A DNA stretch of 64,000 bases, taken from contig JAHBCN010003226.1 in NCBI GenBank assembly GCA_019359885.1, positions 1-64,000 of the forward strand, given 5' to 3'. Position 1 is the first letter of the stretch, and every line of letters begins with the position of its first letter. Shown piece by piece: positions 1-14,861 of the stretch. The DNA comes from Listronotus oregonensis. Taxonomy: Eukaryota > Arthropoda > Insecta > Coleoptera > Curculionidae. A program made the position numbers and the translations under genes. The notes beneath the pieces were generated by a model that did not search any database, was not told the DNA's origin, and worked only from the letters and a program-made list of their open reading frames with translations.

Positions 1-799
1 GACGTGGTTGATTAATAATTAATCTAAAAAAAAAAATAATTGTTAAATTTTTTCCCGAATTTTTAGATTAATTTAAAAATGGAACGTTTGCAATTTCTTT
101 TTTATGAGTGTCGAAGGTGAAAGATATTCAAAGATCCGAAATTTTAACAATTAATAAAAAATCTTTGTACATTAATTTTTAATTCTAGAAAAATGAATTG
201 GAAGTTTTTCTTTAATTAACTCTATTAAATAATGATTTTTTTATTTAGTCGTATAATTTTATTTTCAATTATATTTTTAGTTTCTTCTTTTATCATCAAA
301 GTAAAATATTCTGTTTTATATTAAAATAATAATAATTGAAAAATATTTTATTAATAAATTTTCCTTTATTTAAATAATAAATTTTTTTTAAAAATGAATT
401 TAAATAATTTTTATTAAATATTTTTTAATCCTTTTTAAAAAACCTATTGCTGAAAACGAAATTCATCGAAACCCGAGCGCTGCGACCAGCTCCTCTTAAA
501 ATAACTACAATTTAAAATTAATTTTGACTGTAAAAACCCCACTATTTTTTTTAAAGAATACCATATTTTTATTAATCAGCGCCATATTTTATAGCATTCC
601 TTTGGGCAAAAAGTGCTCCAATTTGGGAAACGGTGAATCACAGGCTAACAGGTCCCGGTTGTGTTTTTTGGACCGTTTCTGGCATTTTTCAACAAACAAA
701 TTTTAACCAAAATTGGTAAAAACAAAAAAGAAAATCGAAAGGGGGTGATTTCAAATTTAACGATTTTTTTATTTAAAAAACTTCAAATTATTTATTAAT
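1..799. other. AT-rich sequence, no gene recognised
   Basis: Very AT-rich with many A and T runs. The only longer open frame (524-706, plus) has a composition expected from AT-rich noise and no recognisable motif. No RNA gene or repeat structure was seen here. Confidence 0.5.
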
Positions 800-967
800 G
801 TATGTCATAATTTGAAGGAGGCATTCCGGGGTCGTTTTAAAATCGAAAATTCCCATAAAAACCCTGGGCCCGAAAATCTTAGTTTTTGGGGGAAATGATG
901 AAGTTTTTTTTATTTTCCTTTTTAATACATTTTTCAAACGGTTTGAGATATTGAACTGATTTTGGCG
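800..967 (+). repeat. left terminal inverted repeat of the Tc1/mariner-type element
   Basis: Begins GTATGTCATAATttGAAGG and ends near TTTGAGATATTGAACTGATT. It pairs with 2,695-2,851 in inverted orientation. The best-conserved block is the inner TTTTTCAAACGGTTTGAGATA. Confidence 0.65.
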
Positions 968-1230
968 GAAAAATAGCGAAAAAAACACACTCGGATTTTC
1001 ATTTTTTTTTTTTTTTTTACCCAAAGTGCTAGCTATAAAATTCAAAAAAATTTTTTAAAAAAAATACTACGCCTTTTGGCTTGGGAAAAAAATTATTTTT
1101 TAAATAATTATCAATCATTATAACAAAAAGCTTTTTTTTTTGTAAAACTTACTTTTGGGAGAAATCGTTAATTTTTAAAAAAATTTTTATGTACAAATTA
1201 TCTTGAAAAATTTATTAAAATAAATAAAAA

Positions 1231-2120
1231 TTAAAAACGTCGTGCCAACGATTTTTTGTTTTTTTTTAAACATTGACACTGACGTTTATCATTCTTGATT
1301 TTGTTAAACTTTTTATTTCTTTTAAATACATTTTCAAATATTTTTTTAATATTTTCTACAAACTTTTGAACAAAAGCAATAACAATTATTAAAAATACAT
1401 AATTACAAAAATTTGGTGACCACCTCTCGCCTCTTTTAAACGGGGCCATATTTCTTCCTTATTTAAAAAAACAGCCCAAAAATTCCAATCGTTTTGAAAA
1501 GTTTCATCGTAATAATTCTTTAGTTCCTATGCCCCCATGGTGTGATATTTAAAGTTTTAATTGTCCCCCAAAAAAAATCTGGCTGTTAGGGCAAAAGGGA
1601 TCTAGGCCTAAAAATTTTGGTTCCTCACGGCCTATCCCAAAATTTTATTGGCTCTATTTAAATCTCGTGAAAAAGTCAAAGTGGCGGGGGCGCCATCCGC
1701 AAAAAAGTAATACCTAACTGAGAAAAAACATTTTCAAAAGCAAAGGCAATCATTTTGGAAAAAAATTTTAAAAAATCCTGTCCGTTAGGCGTCTGGAAAA
1801 AATGGTCAATTTTTTAAAGTGGATACATTCGTCAACTTCAGTGAAAATTTTCTAAGTTTGTAATCGCATGGGTTTTCCGGGCCCCCGTAAGGTTTTTATG
1901 ATTTTATATTCGAAAAAATTTGCTTCGTCGTAAACAATATTTGCATCAAAAGAGGATTTTTTTACTTTTGAGAACCCATCTACAAATGCGTACTGTTCAT
2001 AATCTCGAGCATCTAACCTTTATGAAAAAAGGGTAAAAAATTTTAAAATCCCCCCATTCAGTCTGGCAGATGTTTAATGTTACCATTTTGCGTCTGTGGG
2101 ATCCCCTTTACTGCATGGGG
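1231..2120 (-). pseudogene. degenerate Tc1/mariner (IS630-like) transposase
   Basis: This would be the cut-and-paste transposase (DDE catalytic core) of the enclosing element. Read on the minus strand, shifting frame several times, I see in order: a stretch like RLDARDYEQYAFVDGF; a first-Asp region like ILFTDEANF (around 1,920-1,960); a segment like LPLLLKMFF (around 1,740); a DGAPP-like second-Asp region (around 1,690); WIGREEP; and a poor relic of the RSPDLxPLDFFLWG block (around 1,560-1,640). The order is that of insect transposases of this class. Stops and frameshifts, many at homopolymers, rule out function as written. The assignment rests on motif order, not on one intact domain. Confidence 0.55.
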
Positions 2121-2694
2121 ACAAAATGCTCCACTGCCTTTTCTAACTGTCGGTTCCTAAATATAGCTAAAACTTTCCAGTTCAGTCAGGGAGATAATTT
2201 TTAAATGTTGTCTATCGGAAAAGCGATGGATACTTTTTTTTGATACAAACGCCTTTTCCAAAAAAAGGCATTACAATGCTTTTGACATAGAAATGCATTT
2301 TTTGTCATTTCAATTAGAAATTTAGCATTTTTTTTCTTTAAATACAAAAATCGAAGGAAATAAATCAAACTGTCAAGAATGATATTAATCAGTGTCAAAC
2401 TTTAAACCCCAAAAAAACACAATGGCAACGACAGAAAATGATTTATTTTTAATATTTAAATTTTTTAGGTCAATTTAAATTTTAAAACATTTTTAAATTA
2501 ACGAAAAATTTTTCCATTTTTTTTTTGACAAAAATGAAAATTTTTGTTTATAATTATTGATAATTATTAAAACATATTTTTCCCGAAAACGTAGATTTTT
2601 TTAAAATTGTTTTTAAAATTTTTAGCTAACTGTTTTTTTTAAAAAAAAATTTAATGAACATCTGAAAAAATGTGTTTTTTTTCATATATCCTGT

Positions 2695-2851
2695 GCCAAA
2701 AATTTAGTTCAATATCTCAAACCGTCTTTGAAAAAAAGGTTAAAGTGAAAATAAAATGAAACTTTAACCTACCTTAATATTGGGCATTTTAAGAAGTTTT
2801 TTGAAACTTTTTTAAAATTAAAATCATCGATCCCCCTTTATTATGACATAC
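2695..2851 (-). repeat. right terminal inverted repeat of the Tc1/mariner-type element
   Basis: Contains TTCAATATCTCAAACCGTCT near its inner end and ends ATTATGACATAC. It is the reverse complement, with divergence, of 800-967. Confidence 0.65.
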
Positions 2852-3050
2852 CCTTAGTAACAAACTTTTATCTTTTAATTAGTATCTTTCAGACCCTTTT
2901 TTTAGTTTATAACATAATCATTTCATTTCTTTAGTTTTTTAAAAAAAAAAAATTTTTAGGATTTTTAATATACCCCTATCCTTTTTTTTTTTTATTTTTT
3001 GGGGTTTTTCGCATTTAAAATAATTTAGTTTTATAATAAAGAAACAACTC

Positions 3051-3770
3051 TTTAATCCCGTCTCGTCATCGTGGTTTTGGGCCCAGGAAAGGTCTTTGAA
3101 CATCGCTGATTGCTGTTTATCGGACTCTTTTGGCCACGTATGAACGACCCAAGCTAAGATGACGGACTATAAAAGGTGTTCCCTTCGTGCTGATAGTTAG
3201 GGCATCTGTCCTTAACAGATGTCTCAACTTTTTCCAAATGGGCGATCTCGATATTTTACTCCAGTAATTGGGCTCTCCGTGTGCTTCTTCCTAAACGAAG
3301 CAGAAAGGGGGCAAAAACGTTTTCATAAAAAGTGAAAATTCGCTGCCCCGATAGATCGTTTAAGGAGCCCCAAAGTCACAAGCATCAGGTGCCGACAAAA
3401 GTTTCAAAAATTGCCCCCTAAGTCTCGGCCCTGATTCAAAAGAAGGGCTAATCATCCCAAAAACCCGGTGCTAGGAAGTTTTCAGTTTTCAACAAAAAAC
3501 CCGCCCAGACCCTTTATAGGAAAAAAGTTCCCCTGGCTTACGAAGCGGATGGACCTTTTTCGGGGAAAAGCCGGAGATGCGGCGAAGGGATTCTTTATAA
3601 TAAAGGCCTGGTACCCCAGACCGGGAGAGAGGGCCGGGCGGATCTAATCGTCTTTCTTCCCCGGGAAAACCCGGCCCACACCAGAACATTTTATCTGGTA
3701 GCGACGGAAGGAGGAGATGTAAGAACTCTCTCAAACCCTGCTGTTTTAAAATTGATCTTGAGAAAAATAA
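3051..3770 (+). other. GC-richer block, possible LTR-retrotransposon end (unconfirmed)
   Basis: This ~700-bp block is clearly richer in G and C than its surroundings. It holds a TATA-like CTATAAAAGG near 3,168 followed by TTCGTGCTGATAGTTAGG, which could be a core promoter. Near 3,694 is CTGGTAGCGACGGAAGG, loosely like the primer-binding site that follows the 5' LTR in some Ty3/Gypsy elements. I found no second LTR, no gag or pol protein and no TG...CA ends. A minus-strand open frame (3,489-3,734) matches nothing I know. It could equally be a SINE, a host exon or a promoter. Confidence 0.25.
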
Positions 3771-7256
<3,486 letters not shown>

Positions 7257-7689
7257 CATGGGATTGCCTTACTGGGAACGTCGATTATTTGCTAAAGGAA
7301 AATAACAAGAAGAATGTAAATAAAAAAACTTTTTTGGGCTTTTAAAATCTATTCACTGCACAGTATACGGGGTTAGTTAACTGGAAGGTCCCAAAAAAAT
7401 TTTATTTTAATTACTTTTTTATATTATTTATTTTTTCAAATTTATTTTACAAATTCAAAAAAAATGGGCACACTAGAATCTTAACCCTTTTCGAAATCGA
7501 TTTCGATATCTTTTTCCCAAAATAAATTTTTAAATTTCATTAATTTTCAGTCCATTAAGTCCCGAAAATATTTACTCCTAACAATGTTGTTTTGCAAAAA
7601 CCTTTTGAATTTAAAAAAACTTTTATTTACAATTTGTGAAAAATTTTTCCCCTAAAAATTTGGATTTTTATGATCCCAAGCGCATTGAA

Positions 7690-8460
7690 ATTTTAGGATG
7701 ATAGGGTATGGCGATAGAACGGAGTTTACAGTGGTGAATATTTTTATTGATTGCATCCAGATGGGGAACTATAACCAAAATTCAACTTTAAAACATTGCA
7801 GCGTTTTAGAAACTGGAGGTTTTGAAGTTTGCCCAAAAAAAGTGGAAAAAACCGTAGCGTTATAATGAAAAATTCTCTAAATGCCCGGTAGATGTGGTAA
7901 AAAATTTAATAAATCGACACAAAAACGGGCTTTTTAATCATTATGAGTCAATTTTTCATTCAAAAAATTCAAAAAAATTTTAACCAATAAAATTCATTGT
8001 TACAAGAATTGAGTGAGACAATTTTAATCAGAATTCAGTTTTGCGAAATCATTTATGGATAAAAAAAATCAAAATGTAACTTTTCAACCACATTTTTTTT
8101 CGTGAATCAAGGGTTTGTATATTTTTCGATCGAACCTGTAGATATTGTCAAAAACCCACATTGGATGGAACAAGTTCTTTTAAACGACCACAAAAAAAAT
8201 TTTTTAAGGGGAATTATTGAAACGTCATAGGACCTATTTTATAAAAAAATTTGAACTCTGAACGATTTTATTACTTTTCAGAGAATTTGTTCAAAACCTA
8301 AACGATTATTCCCAAACCCCTTAATAACCCCAATTTTTCGGCTGAAAAAAATATGGTTTCAACAAGATGGGCTCACCACATTTTGGACGGATGGTAGAAT
8401 ATCTAAGAAACTTTCCTGGTAAATGATTGGGCCTTAGTTTAGCAAATAATCGACCTTTTC
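7690..8460 (+). pseudogene. degenerate Tc1/mariner (IS630-like) transposase
   Basis: Broken plus-strand coding relic of a DDE transposase. Pieces in order: an N-terminal helix-turn-helix part beginning like MIGYGDRT, then ETGGFEVCPKK (around 7,810-7,845); a linker like LLQELSET followed by RIQFCE (around 8,005-8,050); NPHWMEQV before the catalytic core (around 8,155-8,180); and the second-Asp block WFQQDG, then FGRMV-YLRNFPG (around 8,353-8,420) in which Asp is preserved. The first-Asp region and the C-terminal part with the third acidic residue are missing or unreadable. Stops and frame changes occur throughout. It resembles the relic at 1,231-2,120 but lies in the opposite orientation. I did not find its terminal repeats. 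Confidence 0.75.
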
Positions 8461-9815
8461 ATAATAAAAGCACCTGTATATAAACAATTTTTAGTACCCA
8501 AAATAAAAATATCAATAAATCATAAATAAATTTATCAAAAAAAAAAGTTAGCTTTCGTGATTTGTAATGCGGTTAAAAAAAACCCTTAATTCAAATTTTT
8601 CGAGAAAAAACTTCTTATTTGTTCCACATTAAAATGATGAGTAACTGAACTAAAATGTTTCCCTTAAAGGCAAACAAAAGATTTTTTAAAAAAATTTTTC
8701 CCATGTTTATCTAAATGGTTATGAATGAATAAAGATTACTTTATCTTTACGATCCTTTTTGTAATTAATCTTAATTCGGTTTGATTATGCATGAAACCTT
8801 TGGGTTTGGTGCAATTAGTAAACTGTTGTTAGATGCAAAATGTATGCCCCTAATTTTTTGTTAAACTATAGAGATTAGAGGTGTGTCATTCGCGAACAAT
8901 TCGTTTAAAGAACAAAATCAGCACTGATTGAATATTATTTCCCTGTTTTCAAAGATTGAATTTTTTTGGTCATTTGATCGATCACTCTCGATAAACACAC
9001 GATTTGGGTGATTTGTTTTTGTTTATCACCTAGAATCGGCCTTTTGAATTCAAAGATTCGTATTTTATGATAAAAAATTGGGCTTTTTTGCTACGACCTG
9101 GCAAATGGAGGTCTGGTATATTTGGGTTGCTCACTTTACCAGAGGGGTAAAATAAGCAAAAAATTTTGCCCTATTGTTTGGTTCGAATGAGTTTTGGCTA
9201 TATATTTGGCAATTAAAGAACTTTTTTTATTTGTTCTAACTATTCGTTTAAACAAAGACGTAATTTGCTGGTACCCTTTATAGGTTTTTCAATTTTGTTT
9301 AATGTTTGTTCTAAATATATTTGTTAAATAATAATTTATAAAAAAATCAAATAAAAGTAAATTATTTCTTTATTTAAGATAACTTTTAACATTTTGTGTT
9401 TTTATTAAAAACATAAAATAAAAAAACCGACCTAGTCCGATCGCGTCATAAAAAAAGTCCAAAAGGAAGAACTTTAGAACGAATAAATGAATCAAACGAA
9501 TCGATTTAGAAAAAAAATTCGAACCCCAAATTTTAAAAGAGATGAGTTTTCCCAGCTCCAACTGCCACGTACCAAAAAAAAAAAAATGAAATAAAGACCA
9601 CTTAAATGTCCAATTGGGGTTTTTAAATTTCCCAAATTTTCCGCCAAGAATCCCCCGGGAAAATTTTTGAAGTTTGAGAGTGATGTTGTTGCCGAAAAAA
9701 GCGAGGGCCCCAAAAAATTTTGAAAAAGTTTGGCAGGGGGGAAACCCTTGAAATGGTTCTATGTGTAAACCTTTTTTGCTATTTTTTTACACATTTTGCA
9801 AAAAAAAATCAGTAG
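8461..9815. other. AT-rich spacer, nothing recognised
   Basis: Minus-strand open frames at 9,370-9,561 and 9,492-9,713 overlap and have no recognisable motif. No repeats noted. Confidence 0.45.
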
Positions 9816-9944
9816 TTACAGCTGCTGGGGAAAGCCTCGAACAGCAGTGATGATGAACTCAGCAGCTCCGATGAAGCCAGCAGCACTGATAACCATGATG
9901 AATCTAATATATCTAATGAAAAACCCCAGACCGCAAATTATTGA
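9816..9944 (+). other. short Ser/Asp/Glu-rich open frame (possible transposase N-terminus)
   Basis: A 42-codon open stretch without its own clear start encodes a low-complexity acidic peptide, including SNSSDDELSSSDEASS and then DNHDES. Acidic Ser-rich N-termini are common in piggyBac-type transposases and also in many nuclear proteins. It lies ~200 bp outside the left end of the piggyBac element at 10,153, so it is not part of that copy as bounded here. A microsatellite-like AGC/GAT repeat could produce the same peptide by chance. Confidence 0.25.
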
Positions 9945-10152
9945 CGAAAAAAACAATGTGATGACCAAGACCCTGATGAAAATTTCATTTGTTTTTTTTT
10001 TTAAATTAACATGCCAAAATGGTGCTGTGATTGTAATTTAATTATAAGTTAGGATAAAGTTAACTTTTTTATTTAAAATTTTTTTTTTAATTTTTTTTGT
10101 TTTTTTTAAAAAAAAGAAGTAGAAATTTTAAGTTGATTTTTTTTTTTTTTAA

Positions 10153-10167
10153 CCCATTATTGGCCAA
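10153..10167 (+). repeat. piggyBac left TIR
   Basis: CCCATTATTGGCCAA, immediately 3' of TTAA; continues as AGGTGGCTTCTAGCCC inside the element. Confidence 0.93.
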
Positions 10168-10879
10168 AGGTGGCTTCTAGCCCCCTTTTTAAAAAAATTT
10201 TTTTCTGCCCAAAAAAAATGATATCTTTTATCTCATATTAAGGGGCCCCCTTTTTTTTTTCCCCAATATTTTATTTATTTTTTTTTTCCCAATAAAAAAA
10301 TTGATGGATTTTTGTTTTTCCATTGAAGAAAATTTTTTAATAAATTATCTTCTCGGTAAAATTCAAATTCATATTTATTTTTGTCATAATTTTTTCCCCC
10401 AAAAATTTTTTTTACCTACAAAAAAAAAAAAAATATATTTTTACTTTTGACACCTAGACACTTTTTTTACTTCTAATTCCAAAACGACATGGGCAATCTG
10501 AAGTAGTATGTGGGGGATGCGTATACCCCCCCTTTTGGCCGATAAGGTACCCTTGCTGCCGCAGGGTTCCCGGGGGGAAGTCAGGGGGTCCCACGTTCCA
10601 CGTTGTAAAATCGACGAGTTGTGACAGGCGATTCACCGATCTCATCAGTTAGTTTCTGGCTGTCTTTGAATAAGTAGTTATGGGCAAAGGGGGTTTTTAA
10701 AATAAAAGTGCAGTCTGTGCAGCATTACAAAACTTTTTGATATGGGGGCCCCAGTTTTTTTTTTTTCTTTGGGGAAAAAAAAAATGAGGTTGTTTTTTTA
10801 TTTATATAATGTATTAGTGGTGCGAGAATCGAAAAAAAATTATTGGAGTCGTACAGTTTTGTTTTTTTTTGCAGTAAAC

Positions 10880-12715
10880 AAAAAAAAAATGGGAAATGAA
10901 AAGACCACTTACTACAAAGGAATTACTCGCCGAATTAGAGGAAGACTTAGTTTTTTAAATGCTGAATCGATTGATGTTTTTTTTTCCCGCCAGAACCAGA
11001 CGAAATGACGGATGAAGAAGACATCGAAAAATTTAATTGGAGAACAAAATTTAAATACTGATTTTGGGGGGAAAAACATATAAATTCAAGAAAAATATGG
11101 TGATTTTGATTCCGAAAAAAAAAGTTGCCTCAAGCGCTTTTAAACGTAAGAAGAAAAAAACCCCAAAAAAAAGGTACCAAGCTTAACCCGGGTTTTTTTC
11201 CAACTGGAAGAAAACCGATTCAACCGCTTATTCCACTGTGCCTGAAGCGTTGATAATCGAAATATCGAAAATATAGTATTTCGAACATGGCGGTAAGTCC
11301 CCCCTTGAAATTTTTTTTTATTTTTCGACAAGGAAGTAATTGATAATTTTAAAAAAATTTTTTTCAAATACTTATGCATCTCAAAACAACCGCCACGAGT
11401 TTGAGCTTACGGAAGTAGACCTAAAGAAGTATCTTGGAATATTTTATACTGTTGGGTTTTATAAACTCCCAAAAAACGGGAATGTACTGGTCAAAAGATG
11501 AGGACAAGGAGGTGCGAAAAAAAAAAAACATGAGTCGTAATAAGTTCAGGTCAATTTCAAAAACATTTCCCCCTTTTCAGACAACAATTTTCTGAATAAG
11601 GGGGGGCAATTTTTTAAAACTTGCCCTTTTTGGGGGTTATAAATAGGAAAAAAATACAGTTTTTGGGGAAAAATTTTGGGAAAAACTTGCAAAGATGAAG
11701 AAATGGTGCCATATTTTGGTCGGCACTCATGCAAAATGTTTATTCGTGGTAAACCAGGGATTTGGTTTCAAGCTATGGTGCCTTTGCCCGATACGGGCTA
11801 CCTATTCCAATTTATTCCATACGGTGGAAAGGCAGCGAAAAAAGAAAAAATTTGGGGCCCATTAGGATCACGAGTTGTATTGGACCTTCTGCTTGGGGGG
11901 AAAAAACCAGCACAGCACAAAATATTTTTTGATAACTTTTTCAAGTCATACCCCCCTTTTTTTAAAAATTGGGAGAAAACGGGGGCTTTTTCGGCTGGTA
12001 CGGTAAGAGAAAACCGGACTGGGAAATGTCCAATTGACGACAAAAAAAAACCCTGTCAAAAACAGCTAGAGGCACTTTTTCATCTGCTTTTGGGGGAAAC
12101 TTGAATATTCTTGTCACCTTTGATGGAATGACAATTCTGGGGTTTTTATCAATGACGAATTTTTTTAAAAATTTTTCCCAATTTACACAGGCTTTTAAAA
12201 ATTACAACCGAAGGGGGAAAAAAAGGGGTTTTTAAACAATCAACCAAATGTCATTCAACAATACAATCGACATTTGGGGGGGACCTCCACGATAATGGTA
12301 TTGCCAACTACCGGGGGGCAAAAAAAGGTGGTGGCCAGTTTACAAATCTTATTGATAGTATGGTGGTAAACAGTTGGGGAAAAATTTTAATATCGCGCAT
12401 GAAAAAAAATATTGGTCAACTTGAATTCCGTTCGACATTAGCACGATTCTGCTAAAATACAGCGGGGAAAAAAAGAAGACAGTAAAAGAAGTTTCAAATT
12501 CAGCAAGAGCCAGCTCATCATTTTGGTAGACCCCCCAAATTTGGGATTACCAGGCGATATAAGGGTTTTACAAAATATCGGGGCATATCATAATTAGAGA
12601 AGCTAACAGTGCAAGAAAGAAATGCCGCTTTTGCAAAAGTAATACAATTTATATGTGCAAAAAAAAAACGTGCATCTGCATCCTGATTGCTTTGAAGCCT
12701 TTCAAAAAAAATATA
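10880..12715 (+). pseudogene. piggyBac transposase (PGBD-like), frame-broken
   Basis: This would be the nuclear transposase that excises and inserts at TTAA. Read across frames, successive pieces follow the family in order: an N-terminal KRPLTTKELLAELEEDL (~10,899) and an acidic PDEMTDEED; NRNIENIV (~11,250); FFDKEVIDN (~11,320); LTEVDLKKYLGI (~11,404); the catalytic-core block DEEMVPYFGRHSCKMFIRGK (~11,694-11,753); GYLFQFIPYGGK; GSRVVLDLL; and GTVRENRTGKCPI (~11,999). A GGVDLHD-equivalent region follows near 12,280. The C-terminus is Cys-rich (CRFCK ... NVHLHPDCFEAF, 12,620-12,710), as in piggyBac zinc-binding tails. The longest open piece is 11,676-12,104 (142 residues). Breaks fall mostly at homopolymer runs, so some may be sequencing error rather than decay. 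Confidence 0.92.
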
Positions 12716-12877
12716 ATTTTACTTTATAATGTTAACTGTTTTTTGGCCAAAGGTGCGTATTTCCCCCATGTATATTTTTTTTAAAAATATTATGTATTTT
12801 TTTAAAAAAAAATCTTAGTTTCATTTTTTTTTAACGAGTTTTAAAAAAAAAAAATTTGAAAATATTTTTTTTCTTTG

Positions 12878-12892
12878 TTGGCCAATAATGGG
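12878..12892 (-). repeat. piggyBac right TIR
   Basis: TTGGCCAATAATGGG, perfect reverse complement of the left TIR, followed by a T-run ending in TTAA. Confidence 0.93.
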
Positions 12893-13423
12893 TTTTTAAA
12901 GCTGTGCTTGTGTTTTGATTGATATATGTTTAAAAAACCCGAATAGCTTTTTTTTTGTTTTTTTTAAAAAAAAAGAAGCTAATTGTTTTTAAGACTATGA
13001 ATAAAAGTCTTATAATTATTTTTATACTTTTATTTGAGAGGAAACCACTGAATTTGTTACTTAATCACTTTTGGAAACCCCAAGAATATGAAACCCTTTT
13101 AAAAATAAATTTTTGAAACCCCCGAAGACCCGAGATATTAGCCTTTAGAATTCTCGAGACCCGAGAAATTGATAAGCTCAAAAATCATGAACCCTAGTCA
13201 CAATTCACAATGACTACCTAAAGGTGACTGTAATACCAACAAAAACCCAAAAAAATCGATTTCTTAGAAGTGAAAATGATAATTACCAGGGGGTTGAAAA
13301 GGACAAGTTTTGTTACAAATTGTTTAAAATCGGTATACATTTTTTCACAGAAACAGAACTTTTAGCAGTGACGTATGTTGATCACAAAAAGTGGAGGAGC
13401 CAACTCCTAACTTCAAAAACCCC

Positions 13424-13588
13424 ATATAAATAAATGTTTTTTAAAAAACCCTCACTGGATACAAGAAACACACACCCAGCACTATCCACTTTTGCCTTTC
13501 GTCAATCTAGAAAGCAAGAAAAAGAATATAAATAAAAGTTTTCTTAAAAAAAAAAACCCTCACTGGATGCAATAAACACACACCCAGC
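13424..13588 (+). repeat. two-copy direct repeat (~60 bp, spacing ~105 bp)
   Basis: Copies at 13,424-13,480 and 13,527-13,588 share an AT-rich lead (ATAAATAAA), then AAAACCCTCACTGGAT, then AAACACACACCCAGC. They differ at two positions in the core and in A-run length. No coding potential is apparent. Confidence 0.85.
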
Positions 13589-14752
13589 GTCCTTAAAAAC
13601 TTAATGTTTAAGAAGTCAGTTTTGGCGATCAAGTCATTGGACCAATATTCCTTGAAGACACCATAAATGACCGTACATATCTATTTTATTCCAGCCTAAA
13701 ACTCCCTTTTTATTTCCCTCAGAAATAAAAAAAGAAAAAAAGATTTTTATTGGACAGATAGGGCTCATAGATCCCTTGATTTTAAGCCTCGGGGATCAAG
13801 AAGACACTTACGTCAATTAGTGGGGCCCTTCTTCCGGGGTTAAGCGCTATGAGCGGTTGAAGCCTAGCTCTCTGTTGTTTTTACTTTTTGTGTTGTGAAC
13901 GAGGTTGTCTTTCTATAGCAAAAGACCGATTGCGCGCGCAGCATGGGACGTCACTCTTACAGTAAGCTGGTTGTACGCAATACCAGTAGCAGTCGTTGGT
14001 TTGATTATCGTTAACTCTGCCTTTCATCGGTAAAAAACATTTAAAAAAATTAATTTTGTAAAAAATTCGAAATTTTCTGGGCACATGTGTACACGATTAG
14101 TTAAAAATATTATTGGTTCACACATAAATAACTTATGGCTACTATTGAACATTGTTGATAATTGGCCAAATTAAACGAATAATTTTGACAAAAATAGATT
14201 TGGGTGTTATTTGGATAATAGGATCGATTATAAAAACAGTGAATGAGTGAATGTGATGTTAGAAGTAAAGTTATTGGTATTTATTCACTATAAACATGTC
14301 CAAGTAGAACTTGGACTTGGCTTTAACATAAAATAATTAAATGGTTTTTTTTTTTTTAATTTACGTGGTTTTTGTGTTCCAGTGAGTTTTAAACGGTATA
14401 TTTATCTTTGATTTCACTGCTTTAAGTGACATAGACAAAGGTATGACTCTACGCTTATAATATGCTATTATTAAATATGTCACTGTTAAATAAAAATAGT
14501 TCGTCCACACGTTACAATAGAATTACAGTACATGTGTATGATAAGTCAAAAATGTTATTAATTTAAACAACCCAATAATTAAAAGACAATAAAAAGAAAT
14601 ACAAACTCTTGTAGAGAAAAGTTAATTTCAATAATTCATATGAAACATTAAATTTCGGATTTTTTTCTAAATATGAAAAATAATTCAATATTCATATGTT
14701 CGTTAGTTTTTTTTAAATAAAATACTAATTTTAGAATAATCTTTATAGGTAC
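13589..14752. other. intergenic, no gene recognised
   Basis: The homopolymer character fades from about 13.9 kb. The open frame at 13,881-14,084 (minus) has no family I recognise. Confidence 0.4.
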
Positions 14753-14861
14753 CTGTACAATGTCATTTACAAAAGACATCAGCATATCTGGGTAATTATA
14801 TCGCAAGCGCCACAACCTAGCAAATACCTTTTTAATTAGCTCTTGTAGCACCATTTATTTC
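14753..14861 (-). CDS. candidate 5' coding exon, unknown protein
   Basis: On the minus strand a 109-bp segment is bounded by consensus-like splice sites: upstream TGGTTTTTACAG before G at 14,861 (pyrimidine tract plus AG) and downstream ACAG followed by GTACCT at 14,752. An ATG at 14,854 opens a frame through the donor: MVLQELIKKVFARLWRLRYN followed by YPDMLMSFVNDIVQ. The composition (mixed hydrophobic, charged and aromatic) looks more protein-like than AT-rich noise, and an in-frame stop just before the ATG is consistent with a start exon. I do not recognise a domain and found no partner exon, so it may be chance. Confidence 0.3.

Larger units (their letters stand above)
800..2851 (-). mobile_element. 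Tc1/mariner-superfamily DNA transposon with ~160-bp terminal inverted repeats
   Basis: Two inverted arms enclose a decayed DDE transposase on the minus strand. Both arms start outside with GTATGTCATAAT and run inward to a shared inner block GGTTTGAGATATTGAACT. Transposase-like segments lie between them. The ~2.05-kb size and long TIRs suit a Tc1/mariner-superfamily (IS630-like) element. The arms are diverged and the coding part is broken many times, so this is an old, inactive copy. No clear TA target duplication was fixed because the outermost bases are uncertain. Confidence 0.65.
10153..12892 (+). mobile_element. piggyBac-type DNA transposon, near full length, inactive as written
   Basis: A 15-bp perfect terminal inverted repeat, CCCATTATTGGCCAA, opens the element at 10,153 and its reverse complement closes it at 12,878-12,892. 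The left end is preceded directly by TTAA (10,149-10,152). The right end is followed by TTTTTAA, i.e. TTAA at 12,896-12,899 after a T-run that looks expanded. TTAA target sites and short TIRs are hallmarks of piggyBac. Internal TTGGCCAAAGGTG copies lie just inside the left end and near 12,743, matching the subterminal repeats such elements carry. The ~2.74-kb length is normal for the family, and the transposase relic inside confirms the call. Confidence 0.93.

Noticed and set aside
10454..10645. Minus-strand frame with a TTWNVGPP phrase, considered as the start of a retrotransposon endonuclease (TWNVRTL)
   Set aside because: No continuation into the endonuclease fold; it lies inside the piggyBac 5' region. 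Only a GC-rich patch is certain.
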